From a virus, in IMG/VR virus record IMGVR_UViG_3300024999_000034, positions 1-64,000 of that record: a stretch of DNA of 64,000 nucleotides, one strand, 5' to 3'. This document shows, one piece after another, positions 25,804-35,277 of the stretch (the first letter of the stretch is position 1; each line of letters opens with the position of its first letter). A program made the position numbers and the translations under genes. The notes beneath the pieces were generated by a model, which saw only the letters and a list, made by a program, of their open reading frames with translations, was not told where the DNA came from and ran no database searches.

Positions 25804-27063
25804 TTATTTTACAAATAAATTTGCAAATATCTTTGAAGTTTCACTTCTAATATCTTCATCTAAATATACACAACCAAATTTACTATTTCCTTTTAACTCG
25901 TTGCACATTGCTACTAAAGCATTATTACTAGATGAATCTACACTTGATTGTTTATAATCTCCTGCAAGAAATATTCTGGAATTTTTACCTAATCTAGTAC
26001 CTGCTAATTTCAATTGCTTTCTAGAAAAATCTTCACTCTCCTCGCAAATAATAATCGTGTCATGGTAAGTGGTTCCTTTAAGGTAAAATGGAATAGTAGA
26101 TTCTAATACTCCTCTTTGAACCAATGATTGTAGTTCGAATTCACCACCTTTTAAAGATTGTTCAATTGGTTTAAAGAACATTTTTGTCTTTTCTTCAAAT
26201 GTACCCTTTAAAAAACCAACCTCCTTACCTTCTCCAATTGCTTCTCTTACAGCTAATATTTTTCCTACATTTCCTTTATCAACTGTATGATGTAAAGCCA
26301 TTCTTACACAACTATAACTCTTGCCTGAACCCACTTCTCCATTTATGGCGACTATTGTAATTTCAGGATTATTCAAAAGATCCAATGCACATCTTTGTAA
26401 ACTATTCTTTCCTTTAATAACTTTTGAATCAGGTAAAACTAAATCTACAAATTTTTTACCATTAAATCTATATTCATTTGTCTTTTTTGCATCTGAATTG
26501 TAAATAATTAGATATTCATTGGTTACAAATTCATATTTATTTTTTCCTTTAGAAATATCATCAAATAAACCATTTATAAAATCAGTGTCACCAAATAATT
26601 CCTGATAACCTCTATAAATAGAATTTGAAGATTCTCCTCCATACTTTTCACAAGGAATGTTGAGAGATTTACATTTTGCTCTAAATAGCATATCATTACT
26701 TAAAGCAAGAAAATTATTATTCTTATCGTACAATTCCTTAAGCAAAGATATAATCTTATTATCCATGTTTTCTTTATCAAAACAAGATGGAATATTATTA
26801 TAATCTGTTTCATCAATTATATAAGTTATCTTGTCTGAATTATTGTTTATATCCCTTGTAGCTCTGCGAGCCTGAAATTTTACTTCTTCTGTTTTACCAT
26901 TCTTTTTCAGATTATCTAGTTCTCCTAAAACATATCCTGAGATACTGATATCTGAAAATTTCTCAAATATTTCTTTAGAATATTCCATTAGTATATTTGA
27001 GTCAATATAGTATGGTTTATTGGGCAATATAAACCATTCCTTTGCTTTTATTTTATTGCTCAT
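25804..27063 (-). CDS. PIN-PhoH (PhoH2-type) ATPase/RNA helicase
   Basis: The N-terminal PIN domain (YYIDSNILMEY; YVLGELDNLKKNGKT; RRATRDI) is joined to a PhoH ATPase with Walker A VAINGEVGSGKSYSC and a late acidic motif IIICEESEDFSRKQLKLAGTR. This is the PhoH2 architecture, known for RNA unwinding and cleavage. ATG 27063 overlaps the preceding stop (TAATG), indicating coupling; an ATG at 27075 is an alternative. It is likely to process RNA, possibly of the phage polymerase. Confidence 0.85.
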   Translation of the reverse strand: MSNKIKAKEWFILPNKPYYIDSNILMEYSKEIFEKFSDISISGYVLGELDNLKKNGKTEEVKFQARRATRDINNNSDKITYIIDETDYNNIPSCFDKENMDNKIISLLKELYDKNNNFLALSNDMLFRAKCKSLNIPCEKYGGESSNSIYRGYQELFGDTDFINGLFDDISKGKNKYEFVTNEYLIIYNSDAKKTNEYRFNGKKFVDLVLPDSKVIKGKNSLQRCALDLLNNPEITIVAINGEVGSGKSYSCVRMALHHTVDKGNVGKILAVREAIGEGKEVGFLKGTFEEKTKMFFKPIEQSLKGGEFELQSLVQRGVLESTIPFYLKGTTYHDTIIICEESEDFSRKQLKLAGTRLGKNSRIFLAGDYKQSSVDSSSNNALVAMCNELKGNSKFGCVYLDEDIRSETSKIFANLFVK

Positions 27064-27359
27064 TATGAGACACATTCACTAAATAAATACTTCTGATTAT
27101 GTTTTACTTTATCCAAATCAAATAATTTTTTCTCTTTATCTCTAAATTCTATCAATTTAGCATAAATAGGATCAGTAACATATCTTTGTTTATGTCTACT
27201 ATTTTTACAACTATAAGTATGTTGTCTATCTGTGGTGTTTGTGCCAGTTACAATAATTTTTTTATCACCAGATACTTCTTTATAAGAACCTACTTTATTT
27301 TGTGTTAGAATTTTTAAGGATATTAAATCATCCATTTCATTTTTTGAGATTCTTTCCAA
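27063..27359 (-). CDS. Hypothetical protein coupled to PIN-PhoH
   Basis: The 98-aa product is Lys-rich with a possible HTH near the N terminus (ISKNEMDDLISLKILTQNKV) and two cysteines. The start is uncertain: TTG 27359 has AAGGAG 15 nt upstream, and ATG at residue 9 is an alternative. Its stop overlaps the start of the PIN-PhoH gene. Confidence 0.55.
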   Translation of the reverse strand: MERISKNEMDDLISLKILTQNKVGSYKEVSGDKKIIVTGTNTTDRQHTYSCKNSRHKQRYVTDPIYAKLIEFRDKEKKLFDLDKVKHNQKYLFSECVS

Positions 27360-27529
27360 GTTGTGCTTTTGATGCTCCTTTTAGTTTGGAGTTTTGTGTT
27401 CAAATAATACATAAGTAATAGAAGTATGACCGACCACATACCTCTGAAAGTATTGATATAATTACTTTACTTATATATCATTAGTTAAGGAAAGATAATA
27501 ATCTTTGAAACCATTGCGACAGCAGAGTT

Positions 27530-28351
27530 TCAGAATTTATTCGTTTCGAACATTCTTATATTTTTCATGCGTTCTCTTGCCTTTTCTCTATCTACATCCT
27601 TTGCACAAACTTTACAATATTTATGAGTATGGTTAGACTGCTTAAATAGTTCTTCACAACCTTCGTTCTCACATTTAATAATTTTATTCTCCCCGTTATA
27701 CCAATCAAAATAATATCCAATATTATCAAAATCAGTTATAGAAAACGCAACATCACCCTCTTGTTTACAATTCTTAATATAATCCAAAAGAATAGTCCCT
27801 TTATGCACTATTGTAATCAATTCTAATTTTTCCAAAGTATTTATAACTTCATCATTTAAAAGCATTTTTACTGGTATATTTGACATCTTTTTTATGTTAT
27901 TATATTTTTTAACACCTCCTTTAAAATATGACATATTGTATTCTTCTCCATCATGTCTATATTCAAAAATCATTTTATTCAATCTTAATTGAACTAAAAA
28001 TGTAAACATTACCTTCTTATACTCCTGATTAATATCTAAAGAATTAATATAATCAAGTTCTACTTTATAAATATCAATACTAGATATTGAAATTAACTTT
28101 TGTTCTTTCTTCATTCCAGTATTTAATGCTCTGTTTATTGTTTTATAAAATTTCTCCTTTCTAAAATTAGGAATATATCTTTTGCAAAATTCATATATTT
28201 TAAATTCACGTTCTTTAGGTTTGAAATCCAACATATCTCTATAATATAAGACTAATAATCTTAATTCTGTAGCAAAATATTTTGTCAAAAACCCTTTTTC
28301 ATATATCTTTTCTGCATATGCCAATTCATTGTATTTATATTCCATTAACAT
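27530..28351 (-). CDS. Hypothetical protein with C-terminal zinc finger, coupled to the polymerase gene
   Basis: The 273-aa protein is helical and basic and ends in a zinc module (CENEGCEELFKQSNHTHKYC with KVCAKDVDREKARERMK). Its start overlaps the end of the YonO-like polymerase gene by 17 nt; ATG 28351 or 28345 follows AAAGGAG. Coupling suggests a polymerase accessory or promoter-recognition role, which is inference. Below it, 27360-27529 is non-coding and can form a small branched structure with a GTATG/CATAC hairpin. Confidence 0.65.
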   Translation of the reverse strand: MLMEYKYNELAYAEKIYEKGFLTKYFATELRLLVLYYRDMLDFKPKEREFKIYEFCKRYIPNFRKEKFYKTINRALNTGMKKEQKLISISSIDIYKVELDYINSLDINQEYKKVMFTFLVQLRLNKMIFEYRHDGEEYNMSYFKGGVKKYNNIKKMSNIPVKMLLNDEVINTLEKLELITIVHKGTILLDYIKNCKQEGDVAFSITDFDNIGYYFDWYNGENKIIKCENEGCEELFKQSNHTHKYCKVCAKDVDREKARERMKNIRMFETNKF

Positions 28352-31160
28352 CAATCTCCTTTGCTGAATAATTGGCTTCTAAGTATTTGATATCTCCATT
28401 TTTATTGGGGAATGGGAATAATACTGCGCCAGAACATTTTGCCTTAACATTTTGATATATGTATTTACCATACGCCCCCCATAAAATATCTTTATTAGAA
28501 CTTGGTTTGTTTACATAAAAATAGTCTAGTAAAACATTTGTGACCAAATAAGAATCACTACATACACTATTAATTTTATTCTCTAAAGTATCATTATCTA
28601 CTTTAAATTCCCTAATATCATCTTCACTATAATCATTGTCATTATTTACATCATCAACTTGATTTAACATATCAAATTTAATTCCAGTTGTATGTTCTTT
28701 TAGAACTTCTATAATTTCATTATATTGTTCTTCAGAATAAGGATGATCGTCATTTTTGTAATAAGTTATTATATCATCCATATTAGTTCCTTTTATTTTA
28801 GAATTTATTTCAAAATTAATTCCTTCTATGTATTTACACAATAAATTCATTGGACTATCGCTATAAGTCAATGGCATATAATTATAAAAATTACTAATAT
28901 ACTGTTTTTGATCAAGAGATAATCTTTTTAATTCTTTTAGTTTACTAAATGACATTTTAAATTTTTGATGACACGTAATTTCGTTTTCATCACAATACTT
29001 TCTATATCTACGATTAGTGTTTTTGTATAAATATTTAAAGAAATATGGATATTTGCTTAATAAAGTCTTATTATACAACTCTTTTTCCTTAATAATTTCT
29101 TCGGAGTCCATAATATTACCGTCATCATCTTTCTCTACTTCTTGTTTATGTATCCATAGTTTAGGTATTCCCTTAACGTCTCTCCCAATCTTTGCCTTAT
29201 CAATTTGAGCAGATTGTGCTTTACAACATTGTTTCAATCTAGATAATATTAATTTATACTCATCACTTTCTATACCATATTTCTTTTCTATACTTGGCAA
29301 CAAGGCATATCCATTACTACTTTTATTAGTAATTGACCCAATTATCGACCCAAATGAAAAAGTATCCGCATGATATAAATCCTCATCTTTAAGTAATATT
29401 TTCTGAGGTTTAGGAGGAGAATATACCACAGGTAATTCGTCTTTATAAACTCCATTAATCATCTCTTTATTAGAGGTGGTTGCTAAAATATCATAATCTA
29501 CATCTGCTCCTCCAAAATTTACCACTTCATGGCCATGATAATTCAAAATTATGCCTAGTTTACAATGTTTATACCATTTTTCTGTTTCTTTATCTTTTCT
29601 TAAATCCATAATTACATGTTCGCTTCTATAGGTTAAGGGTGATCTCATTCCATTTACTTGTTTTACTTTGCGTTCATTCCAATAATTAGAATAAAATTCT
29701 CCTTTTTGAAGCAAGCCAGTAACCTCTAATCCACAAACATGTTGCATAAAACCGTAAGGATCATATACTAAAACTTGGAAGTTTCCATTTGTAAAGATGT
29801 CCCCCATACACCCGTTCTTAATTCTTATCTTAATCAATTCCTTTATTTTTGTAAGAATAAATTTATCATTCTTTAAGTCATGATTAATAATTAGACTTTT
29901 AATCCAATAATTATCACTACTTTTCAAATATTCCTTAATGCTATATTCATTATTATTTACACCAAGCAAAAATAATAGCATATAATAGACATCATTATAA
30001 GAAACTCCATATATCCAATCAACAAATTGTTGTGCTAATTTCTCAATACTTTCTTGATTTAAATTTAAGGTCTGGATAAATTGATAATTTAGTTTAAGAA
30101 TATCTTTTGCGTGTTTTGGAGTATATTGAGATATACCCCAAAACAATTTGTTTTTATGATAATTATTAATATATGTTTCTATTTTAGGGTAACTGTCCCA
30201 TAATTTAAATTGAGATTCAGTTATAATAACCTCATAATCTCTTAAATCTGCTTTTATGTAATTGTCATCACTGTCCTTGTATATAGTATCAACTACATAA
30301 TTGCCATTATTAACTTCTAAACAGAAATTTTTTATATCAAAAACACAGAGCATCCCTTTCAAAAAATTCTGCCTCACACACCATTGAGATGGAACCCAAT
30401 CTAATCCAAGCTCCTTTGACCACGTTTCTGCTTGTTTAGGACTTATCAAACCCATCCCATCCGTTCGATTCATTTCCATATCAATTTCACGAATTTCTAT
30501 ATCATCATCAATATTCCAATCTTTTTCTATTACATAATTCGTTTTAAATTTATCTATATTAGTAAAATCCTTAACAACAATAAATTTTGGTTCACTAACT
30601 AAATATGTAGAAGATCCAGCTAATCCAAAATATGAATTAAACTTACTAGGTGCGTTCTTTTTATCTAAATCTCTGCCATTGTTAAGTCTATCTTTTAATT
30701 CATCTAATATGTCTGTGCAACAAAATACAACGGTAGAAACTCTGGCTTGACCAGCAGAGCAACTGGCCCTCCTATATAATTTACCATTGATAATCAGTCC
30801 TTCTTTATATAGTTTTTTATAATGAGAAGGATGTTCCATAACTATTGTAATATAATCTGGAATAAACATAGTTCTGTTTATTTTATTTTGTATCTGGAAG
30901 ATTCTATCTGAATTTTCTTTGGAGTTTTTTCTATTGTTTCTTTTCTTTCTAACATTTCTTTCTTTGAATAGTCTCTCTAGTTTATCATGCTTAATTGTTC
31001 TCTTTCTTATATCTCGTATACTTCTTAAGATTTGATTATCTGCTAAAGCAATCACCTCTTTTACCTCTTTAGCTTTATCAAATGTAATATCAATGTCGTA
31101 ATTATACGCTTTTAACCTAGAAGATTTAAATTTATATGTATAAAATTGTCTATTAATCAA
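28335..31160 (-). CDS. Single-chain RNA polymerase of the YonO / RdRP (QDE-1-like) superfamily
   Basis: The 941-aa protein shows both double-psi beta-barrel signatures of this superfamily. The first is at about residues 231-275: NRTDGMGLISPKQAE, then PSQWCVRQNFLKGMLCVF, closely matching the TDG.G.I...PS.FQ.R..G.KG pattern of RDR enzymes. The second is at about 500-560: MRSPLTYRSEHV then GADVDYD, the catalytic DxDxD at 553/555/557. CCKAQSAQIDKAKIGRDVKG matches the conserved segment that follows. SP-beta YonO is a DNA-dependent RNA polymerase for late genes; the same role is inferred here. The N terminus carries a basic stretch (residues 65-82). Confidence 0.85.
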   Translation of the reverse strand: MINRQFYTYKFKSSRLKAYNYDIDITFDKAKEVKEVIALADNQILRSIRDIRKRTIKHDKLERLFKERNVRKKRNNRKNSKENSDRIFQIQNKINRTMFIPDYITIVMEHPSHYKKLYKEGLIINGKLYRRASCSAGQARVSTVVFCCTDILDELKDRLNNGRDLDKKNAPSKFNSYFGLAGSSTYLVSEPKFIVVKDFTNIDKFKTNYVIEKDWNIDDDIEIREIDMEMNRTDGMGLISPKQAETWSKELGLDWVPSQWCVRQNFLKGMLCVFDIKNFCLEVNNGNYVVDTIYKDSDDNYIKADLRDYEVIITESQFKLWDSYPKIETYINNYHKNKLFWGISQYTPKHAKDILKLNYQFIQTLNLNQESIEKLAQQFVDWIYGVSYNDVYYMLLFLLGVNNNEYSIKEYLKSSDNYWIKSLIINHDLKNDKFILTKIKELIKIRIKNGCMGDIFTNGNFQVLVYDPYGFMQHVCGLEVTGLLQKGEFYSNYWNERKVKQVNGMRSPLTYRSEHVIMDLRKDKETEKWYKHCKLGIILNYHGHEVVNFGGADVDYDILATTSNKEMINGVYKDELPVVYSPPKPQKILLKDEDLYHADTFSFGSIIGSITNKSSNGYALLPSIEKKYGIESDEYKLILSRLKQCCKAQSAQIDKAKIGRDVKGIPKLWIHKQEVEKDDDGNIMDSEEIIKEKELYNKTLLSKYPYFFKYLYKNTNRRYRKYCDENEITCHQKFKMSFSKLKELKRLSLDQKQYISNFYNYMPLTYSDSPMNLLCKYIEGINFEINSKIKGTNMDDIITYYKNDDHPYSEEQYNEIIEVLKEHTTGIKFDMLNQVDDVNNDNDYSEDDIREFKVDNDTLENKINSVCSDSYLVTNVLLDYFYVNKPSSNKDILWGAYGKYIYQNVKAKCSGAVLFPFPNKNGDIKYLEANYSAKEIDVNGI

Positions 31161-31173
31161 TGATGAATCCTCC

Positions 31174-33021
31174 TTATTTAATATTATTGATATTAGTTAC
31201 TCCTACACGATCTAATACATTAATAAAATCTTTTATTAACCATAATTTAAAATCTCCTACTAAACCTTTTGTAAAATCTTTATTGAGCTGTATATTTAAT
31301 TCTTCATAAACACATTTATTTATCAAATAAATGATTGGGTATAATAATTGATTGAGTTTTTTATCTATATCGCAATCAGAGATTTTAATATTTTCTCCGC
31401 TTTTATATATTTTTGTATAATATTCAGTGTTATGAAAATTTCGTTTAATATCTTTTATATTTTCTTCAATTTTATCTAGTAAATCATTTAATTCAGAAGT
31501 AACTTTTATAAAGTTATATCTAGGCAAAGATTTGTCAACAAAATAATATGATAAGTTTAAAATATTTTGCTTAATAAGTTTATTAAATTTATATTCAATA
31601 AACTTATCTCTAGAATTAACAAAATTAAAGTTATAAGAATCATTTGTCTCCTCAATATAAAAATTTTCAGATAAATAATGCAAACCAATAAACATTGTAT
31701 TATTGTCAATTAAATTATTAAATACATTTGTATTATGCTCTTGAAACGTTGTTTTACTATAATAACCTTTACTTAGAACAAAACACTTATTTCTATAATC
31801 TTCAAAATAAATTGCATTAATATAATCAGTATTTTCTTTGTAATTTAATTTATAATTAATTATCTTATCATTCTTTTGAAATATGTCTAAAACCTTTAGT
31901 AATGAATTATGAGTTGATAACAACTTTTCAACAGCAGTATTTGTTCTATTTCTAAAAGTGTTACTCAATATTTCATCCTTAAAACTAAAATTATAAGTAT
32001 AAGCAATTTCTGGTACATCTGAATTATAACCATTATTAGGAATGTAAAACTTAATTGTAATTCCATTAAAAATTCTATCGTAGATAAGTCTAGGTATTTC
32101 TGTTTCATACCTAATCAGATACCCGTTGTACTTTAAATTCAGCAGTTTAAGTCTTTTATCAATCTTATCTTTTATAAAAGCTACATAGTTACCTAAAATA
32201 CTATTACCGCATCTTGCCCTAGATAATATAGATATAGCTATTTTTCTACCCTCTTCAGATGTTATTGATCTAATAAAATTGCCAATTTCACTATAATCTT
32301 TATTCTCATATTTTATTTTCCTTATCTCTTCCCATAGATGATCTAAATTTTCCATCTCAACTTTTCTTGATTCTAAATAATTTTTATCATGTTTTGTTAA
32401 TTTATATTCTCCTATAGTTTTATAATAAAAATTATCTTCATCATTTAAATTAAAACATTTACCTTCATAATATAAAGCTTTAAAAGTAGGGACTGAATCT
32501 GAAAATACACTTAGTATGGAGTTCATATCTGCTTCAATAATAATATTATTTAATTCTTTCCAAATATCAATATAATCCTTAACTTTTTTCTTATTGCTAT
32601 AATTATATTCAAAATGAATTGTATTACCGCAAGATGTTAAAACGGTTGCATCTGGAGTATATCGTCTACCATTTATTATCATAGTTTTTTCAAAGAATAT
32701 TTGATTACAAATATATTCATTTTCCTTATCTGTAATTACTTTAAAACAATCACCGATTTTAATAAATTCTGTTTTCATCCAAAAGTGAGTAAAAGACTCT
32801 GTGCCACATTTATCGGCATTTAAATGTTTAAAATGAGGAGTTACTTTTGCATTTTCTCCACCAATAATTTTACCTTTTACTGCTACAGGAATTACGTCTG
32901 AACCACATACAATACATTCATATTTCTCGTATCTATTTTCTTCATCAATTTGACTTATGTTTATTTTACTACCATCACTTCTTTTTCTAACAACAACCAT
33001 TTGGATATTTTCAAAGTTCAT
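31174..33021 (-). CDS. CoiA-like nuclease-family protein next to the polymerase
   Basis: The 615-aa protein starts with a zinc-type module like that of CoiA (YECIVCGSDVIPVAVKGKI ... HFKHLNADKCGTESFTH). A PD-(D/E)XK-like core follows: RRYTPDATVLTSCGNTIHFE with YNYSNKKKVKDYIDIWKEL. The remaining 400 residues are not recognised. It is 13 nt upstream of the polymerase gene in the same operon, so the two are probably made together. A nuclease or DNA-binding partner of the polymerase is plausible but unproven. Confidence 0.65.
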   Translation of the reverse strand: MNFENIQMVVVRKRSDGSKINISQIDEENRYEKYECIVCGSDVIPVAVKGKIIGGENAKVTPHFKHLNADKCGTESFTHFWMKTEFIKIGDCFKVITDKENEYICNQIFFEKTMIINGRRYTPDATVLTSCGNTIHFEYNYSNKKKVKDYIDIWKELNNIIIEADMNSILSVFSDSVPTFKALYYEGKCFNLNDEDNFYYKTIGEYKLTKHDKNYLESRKVEMENLDHLWEEIRKIKYENKDYSEIGNFIRSITSEEGRKIAISILSRARCGNSILGNYVAFIKDKIDKRLKLLNLKYNGYLIRYETEIPRLIYDRIFNGITIKFYIPNNGYNSDVPEIAYTYNFSFKDEILSNTFRNRTNTAVEKLLSTHNSLLKVLDIFQKNDKIINYKLNYKENTDYINAIYFEDYRNKCFVLSKGYYSKTTFQEHNTNVFNNLIDNNTMFIGLHYLSENFYIEETNDSYNFNFVNSRDKFIEYKFNKLIKQNILNLSYYFVDKSLPRYNFIKVTSELNDLLDKIEENIKDIKRNFHNTEYYTKIYKSGENIKISDCDIDKKLNQLLYPIIYLINKCVYEELNIQLNKDFTKGLVGDFKLWLIKDFINVLDRVGVTNINNIK

Positions 33022-33070
33022 TAATTAAATTCCTCCATCTTTCATTTTTTTGTTTTATATAATAGGGGAT

Positions 33071-33093
33071 AGGAGAGACATTAAATCTCTCCT
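33071..33093 (-). terminator. Perfect 8-bp hairpin upstream of the CoiA-like gene
   Basis: AGGAGAGA (33071-33078) pairs with TCTCTCCT (33086-33093). The T-run is poor; an attenuator or a processing site is possible. Confidence 0.45.
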
Positions 33094-33113
33094 TGCATCT
33101 CCCAAAAACACCC

Positions 33114-33554
33114 CTAATCCAACTGTCTCAATCTATAACCACCATAACTCTTACCATCTCTTAAACACATTAACGCATCCATAGTTCCTTCAAATATCTC
33201 TCTAATTCTTAATAAACTACCTTTCTGTATAGCAAATATTTCATACTCAATACTACCAAATAATGCATTATACATTTTCAATAAATCATCATCTTTCATC
33301 TGCCAAGCAGTCACACCATTTGATTTATAATTATGAGGATTTACCATAATACAATCATAAATATTATCTAATTTCTCAATATAAACAGTAACTTCATCTT
33401 CTTTAAACTGAATTGCCAACATATCATTATCATTTAAGTGTTTTATTACATCTGAGTAATTGTTTTTAACAAAGTTAAGGTTTAATCTTGGTCTTTTAAA
33501 GTTCATGTTATTGTTGATGTTTTTACTTTTACTGTTGTTATGTTTGTTTTTCAT
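33114..33554 (-). CDS. Hypothetical protein
   Basis: The 146-aa product starts after AAGGAGAATAAA with a Lys/Asn-rich leader (MKNKHNNSKSKNINNN) and continues with a folded part (VIKHLNDNDMLAIQFKEDEV ... YGGYRLRQLD). It ends in TAG. No family recognised; it heads the operon of the CoiA-like and polymerase genes. Confidence 0.65.
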   Translation of the reverse strand: MKNKHNNSKSKNINNNMNFKRPRLNLNFVKNNYSDVIKHLNDNDMLAIQFKEDEVTVYIEKLDNIYDCIMVNPHNYKSNGVTAWQMKDDDLLKMYNALFGSIEYEIFAIQKGSLLRIREIFEGTMDALMCLRDGKSYGGYRLRQLD

Positions 33555-33672
33555 TTTATTCTCCTTCTTGCTATTGGTTGCAAACCTTAATTATTACCTC
33601 ACTCATGCTTCCATATGCTCACTTATACTACGTTTTTCAAACTATAAAATCCCTTAAAACTCACCATTGATA

Positions 33673-33897
33673 CTAATTAGAAACCGCCAATATAAACATA
33701 ATAAATATAAGAATTATTACACTTGCAATGATACTTTCACTAGCTGATAAAGGAGTATTATTTACTTTACTTACATTATTATATGTATTATAAGCATTAG
33801 TTTTCTTCTTCTATCTATAATAATCATTTACAGAATGACTTACTGCTTTAGCAATTACTCTATTCATAGAACCATAATTTCTTGGACGCATCATCAT
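33673..33897 (-). pseudogene. Small membrane protein gene with an in-frame TAG
   Basis: ATG 33897 follows AGAGGAGAGTGTATTAAC. The frame reads 28 codons (MMMRPRNYGSMNRVIAKAVS...DYYR), then TAG at 33813-33811. It then stays open in the same frame for 45 more codons ending with a membrane segment (SIIASVIILIFIMFILAVSN) and TAG. The whole 74-residue product would be a basic N-terminal region plus one C-terminal transmembrane helix. Either the gene is broken by a point mutation, or the amber codon is read through. Confidence 0.6.
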
Positions 33898-33927
33898 GTT
33901 AATACACTCTCCTCTATTTTTCTTTTT

Positions 33928-34137
33928 CTAATTTATATCTTTGCATTCCACAACATCAATATTATAATATTTTGCACAATCTCCACAATAATAATTATTA
34001 TCTATTTTCCCTACAAAAATGTCATCAGTTCTAATTAATTCTTCACCACAACAATTACATGTTTCAGAAATATACTGATCTAATTCTGACTCACTGTCAT
34101 CTACCTCCTTATGAGATACTATTTTTTGTGTCTTCAT
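33928..34137 (-). CDS. Small zinc-finger protein
   Basis: The 69-aa product has ETCNCCGEELIRTD and NNYYCGDCAKYY, two cysteine pairs about 24 residues apart. The first 20 residues are acidic. Its start overlaps the end of the upstream gene by 29 nt, so the two are coupled. A regulatory or adaptor role is likely. Confidence 0.65.
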   Translation of the reverse strand: MKTQKIVSHKEVDDSESELDQYISETCNCCGEELIRTDDIFVGKIDNNYYCGDCAKYYNIDVVECKDIN

Positions 34138-34555
34138 GTTTTGTCATTTCCTCCGTTGTATCTAAAAACTCACCAATAGAATCAGTCAGATCAACCAATA
34201 TCATCTCAACATTAGTATCTAATAACTCAAATAATGTTTTTTCAATTGTAAAATTTCCAACAAAATATGATTCAACTTTTGTATTATAAGATTCTCGCCC
34301 AATAATTAATTTACCAAAACCTTTATATTCTTTTCCAGTAATATATTCTACTAATCTTACTTCAATTAATTTATCAATTGTATTTTGAGAAGCGAAAATT
34401 GTGTCTAGGATTTGAGTTATTGATTTGGTTGAATTATCTATTAGTGATGTGATTATGTAATTTGGTTTGTTTGGTTTGTTTGATTTATTTGATTTATTTG
34501 ATATGAATGGGATTTCTGATATGGATACTGTGCCGGAGAGTGTTAATTTTTGCAT
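34109..34555 (-). CDS. Hypothetical protein with a short Asn-Lys-Pro repeat
   Basis: The 148-aa product starts MQKLTLSGTVSISEIPF behind AAGAAGGAAAAACAA. It has a low-complexity run (SNKSNKSNKPNKPN, residues 19-32) encoded by a near-tandem TTTGATTTATTTGATT-like repeat. An acidic C terminus follows. No family recognised. Confidence 0.6.
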   Translation of the reverse strand: MQKLTLSGTVSISEIPFISNKSNKSNKPNKPNYIITSLIDNSTKSITQILDTIFASQNTIDKLIEVRLVEYITGKEYKGFGKLIIGRESYNTKVESYFVGNFTIEKTLFELLDTNVEMILVDLTDSIGEFLDTTEEMTKHEDTKNSIS

Positions 34556-34685
34556 TTGTTTTTCCTTCTTTCTGCTATTGAATTTATTTTTGTATTTATT
34601 AAACTTTTACTAGATACATGTCTCTTGATTATATAATTATCCTAATATTTTCCAGCCCTAGAAACCGCCTGTAGCAATGGTTTAA

Positions 34686-34706
34686 AATTCTCATTTTTGG
34701 AGAATT
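34686..34706 (-). terminator. Hairpin terminator
   Basis: AATTCTC (34686-34692) pairs with GAGAATT (34700-34706), with A and T runs on both sides, so it may work in both directions. It lies in the 267-nt gap 34556-34822, which otherwise holds only an unconvincing 30-codon frame. Confidence 0.5.
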
Positions 34707-34822
34707 AAAATATTTGAACCTAGAATCAATCAGATAATTTTTTGTGAATACTTGTTAGTTGTGACATATTGAACGTCTTATAATGAGTTTTAAATGCATT
34801 ATTTGTATTTTTATTCATATTC

Positions 34823-35185
34823 TTAAATATTATTTTTATCTTCTTTTAATTTTGCTTTTAATTTATCTGCTTTAAGTTTCTCTTTGTATATTTTCAATTG
34901 TTCATTTTTCCCTTTAATTTGGAATTTTAACACAGAATGAATTTTATCTATGTCTTTTTCGTCCACAAGATAGACTTTTTCTTCACAATCAATATGTAAA
35001 GTATATTTAACTCCTAATTCATCAAACTGTGGCAAAACTATATTTGTTGTGCTCTGTCCTTTTGGAAAATATATAGCTAGTGTTCCTTTATCATTATAGC
35101 GATAGGTTTCAGTTTGTGATTTTCCAAGCAAATAATTGTCTGATTCATTTTTAGTTGGTTTATTTTTGATTAAATCATAAGGCAT
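34823..35185 (-). CDS. Hypothetical Lys-rich protein
   Basis: The 120-aa product has TLAIYFPKGQSTTNIVLPQF and a coiled Lys/Leu C terminus (YKEKLKADKLKAKLKEDKNN). ATG 35185 lacks a nearby ribosome-binding site, but in frame 11 codons upstream an ATT (35218) sits 7 nt behind GGAGGTG. ATT initiation is rare but known for infC. The true N terminus is therefore uncertain. Confidence 0.55.
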   Translation of the reverse strand: MPYDLIKNKPTKNESDNYLLGKSQTETYRYNDKGTLAIYFPKGQSTTNIVLPQFDELGVKYTLHIDCEEKVYLVDEKDIDKIHSVLKFQIKGKNEQLKIYKEKLKADKLKAKLKEDKNNI

Positions 35186-35277
35186 ATGTATTGTATAGAT
35201 ACCGATATATTTTAGAATTATTTTTCACCTCCTTTCATAAATAAATATTTATTTTACTATTAACAAAAATAAACAAC

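Noticed and set aside
33835-34289. Plus-strand frames at 33835-34038 and 34059-34289
   Set aside because: Shadows of minus-strand genes; no plus-strand promoter or ribosome-binding site in this block.
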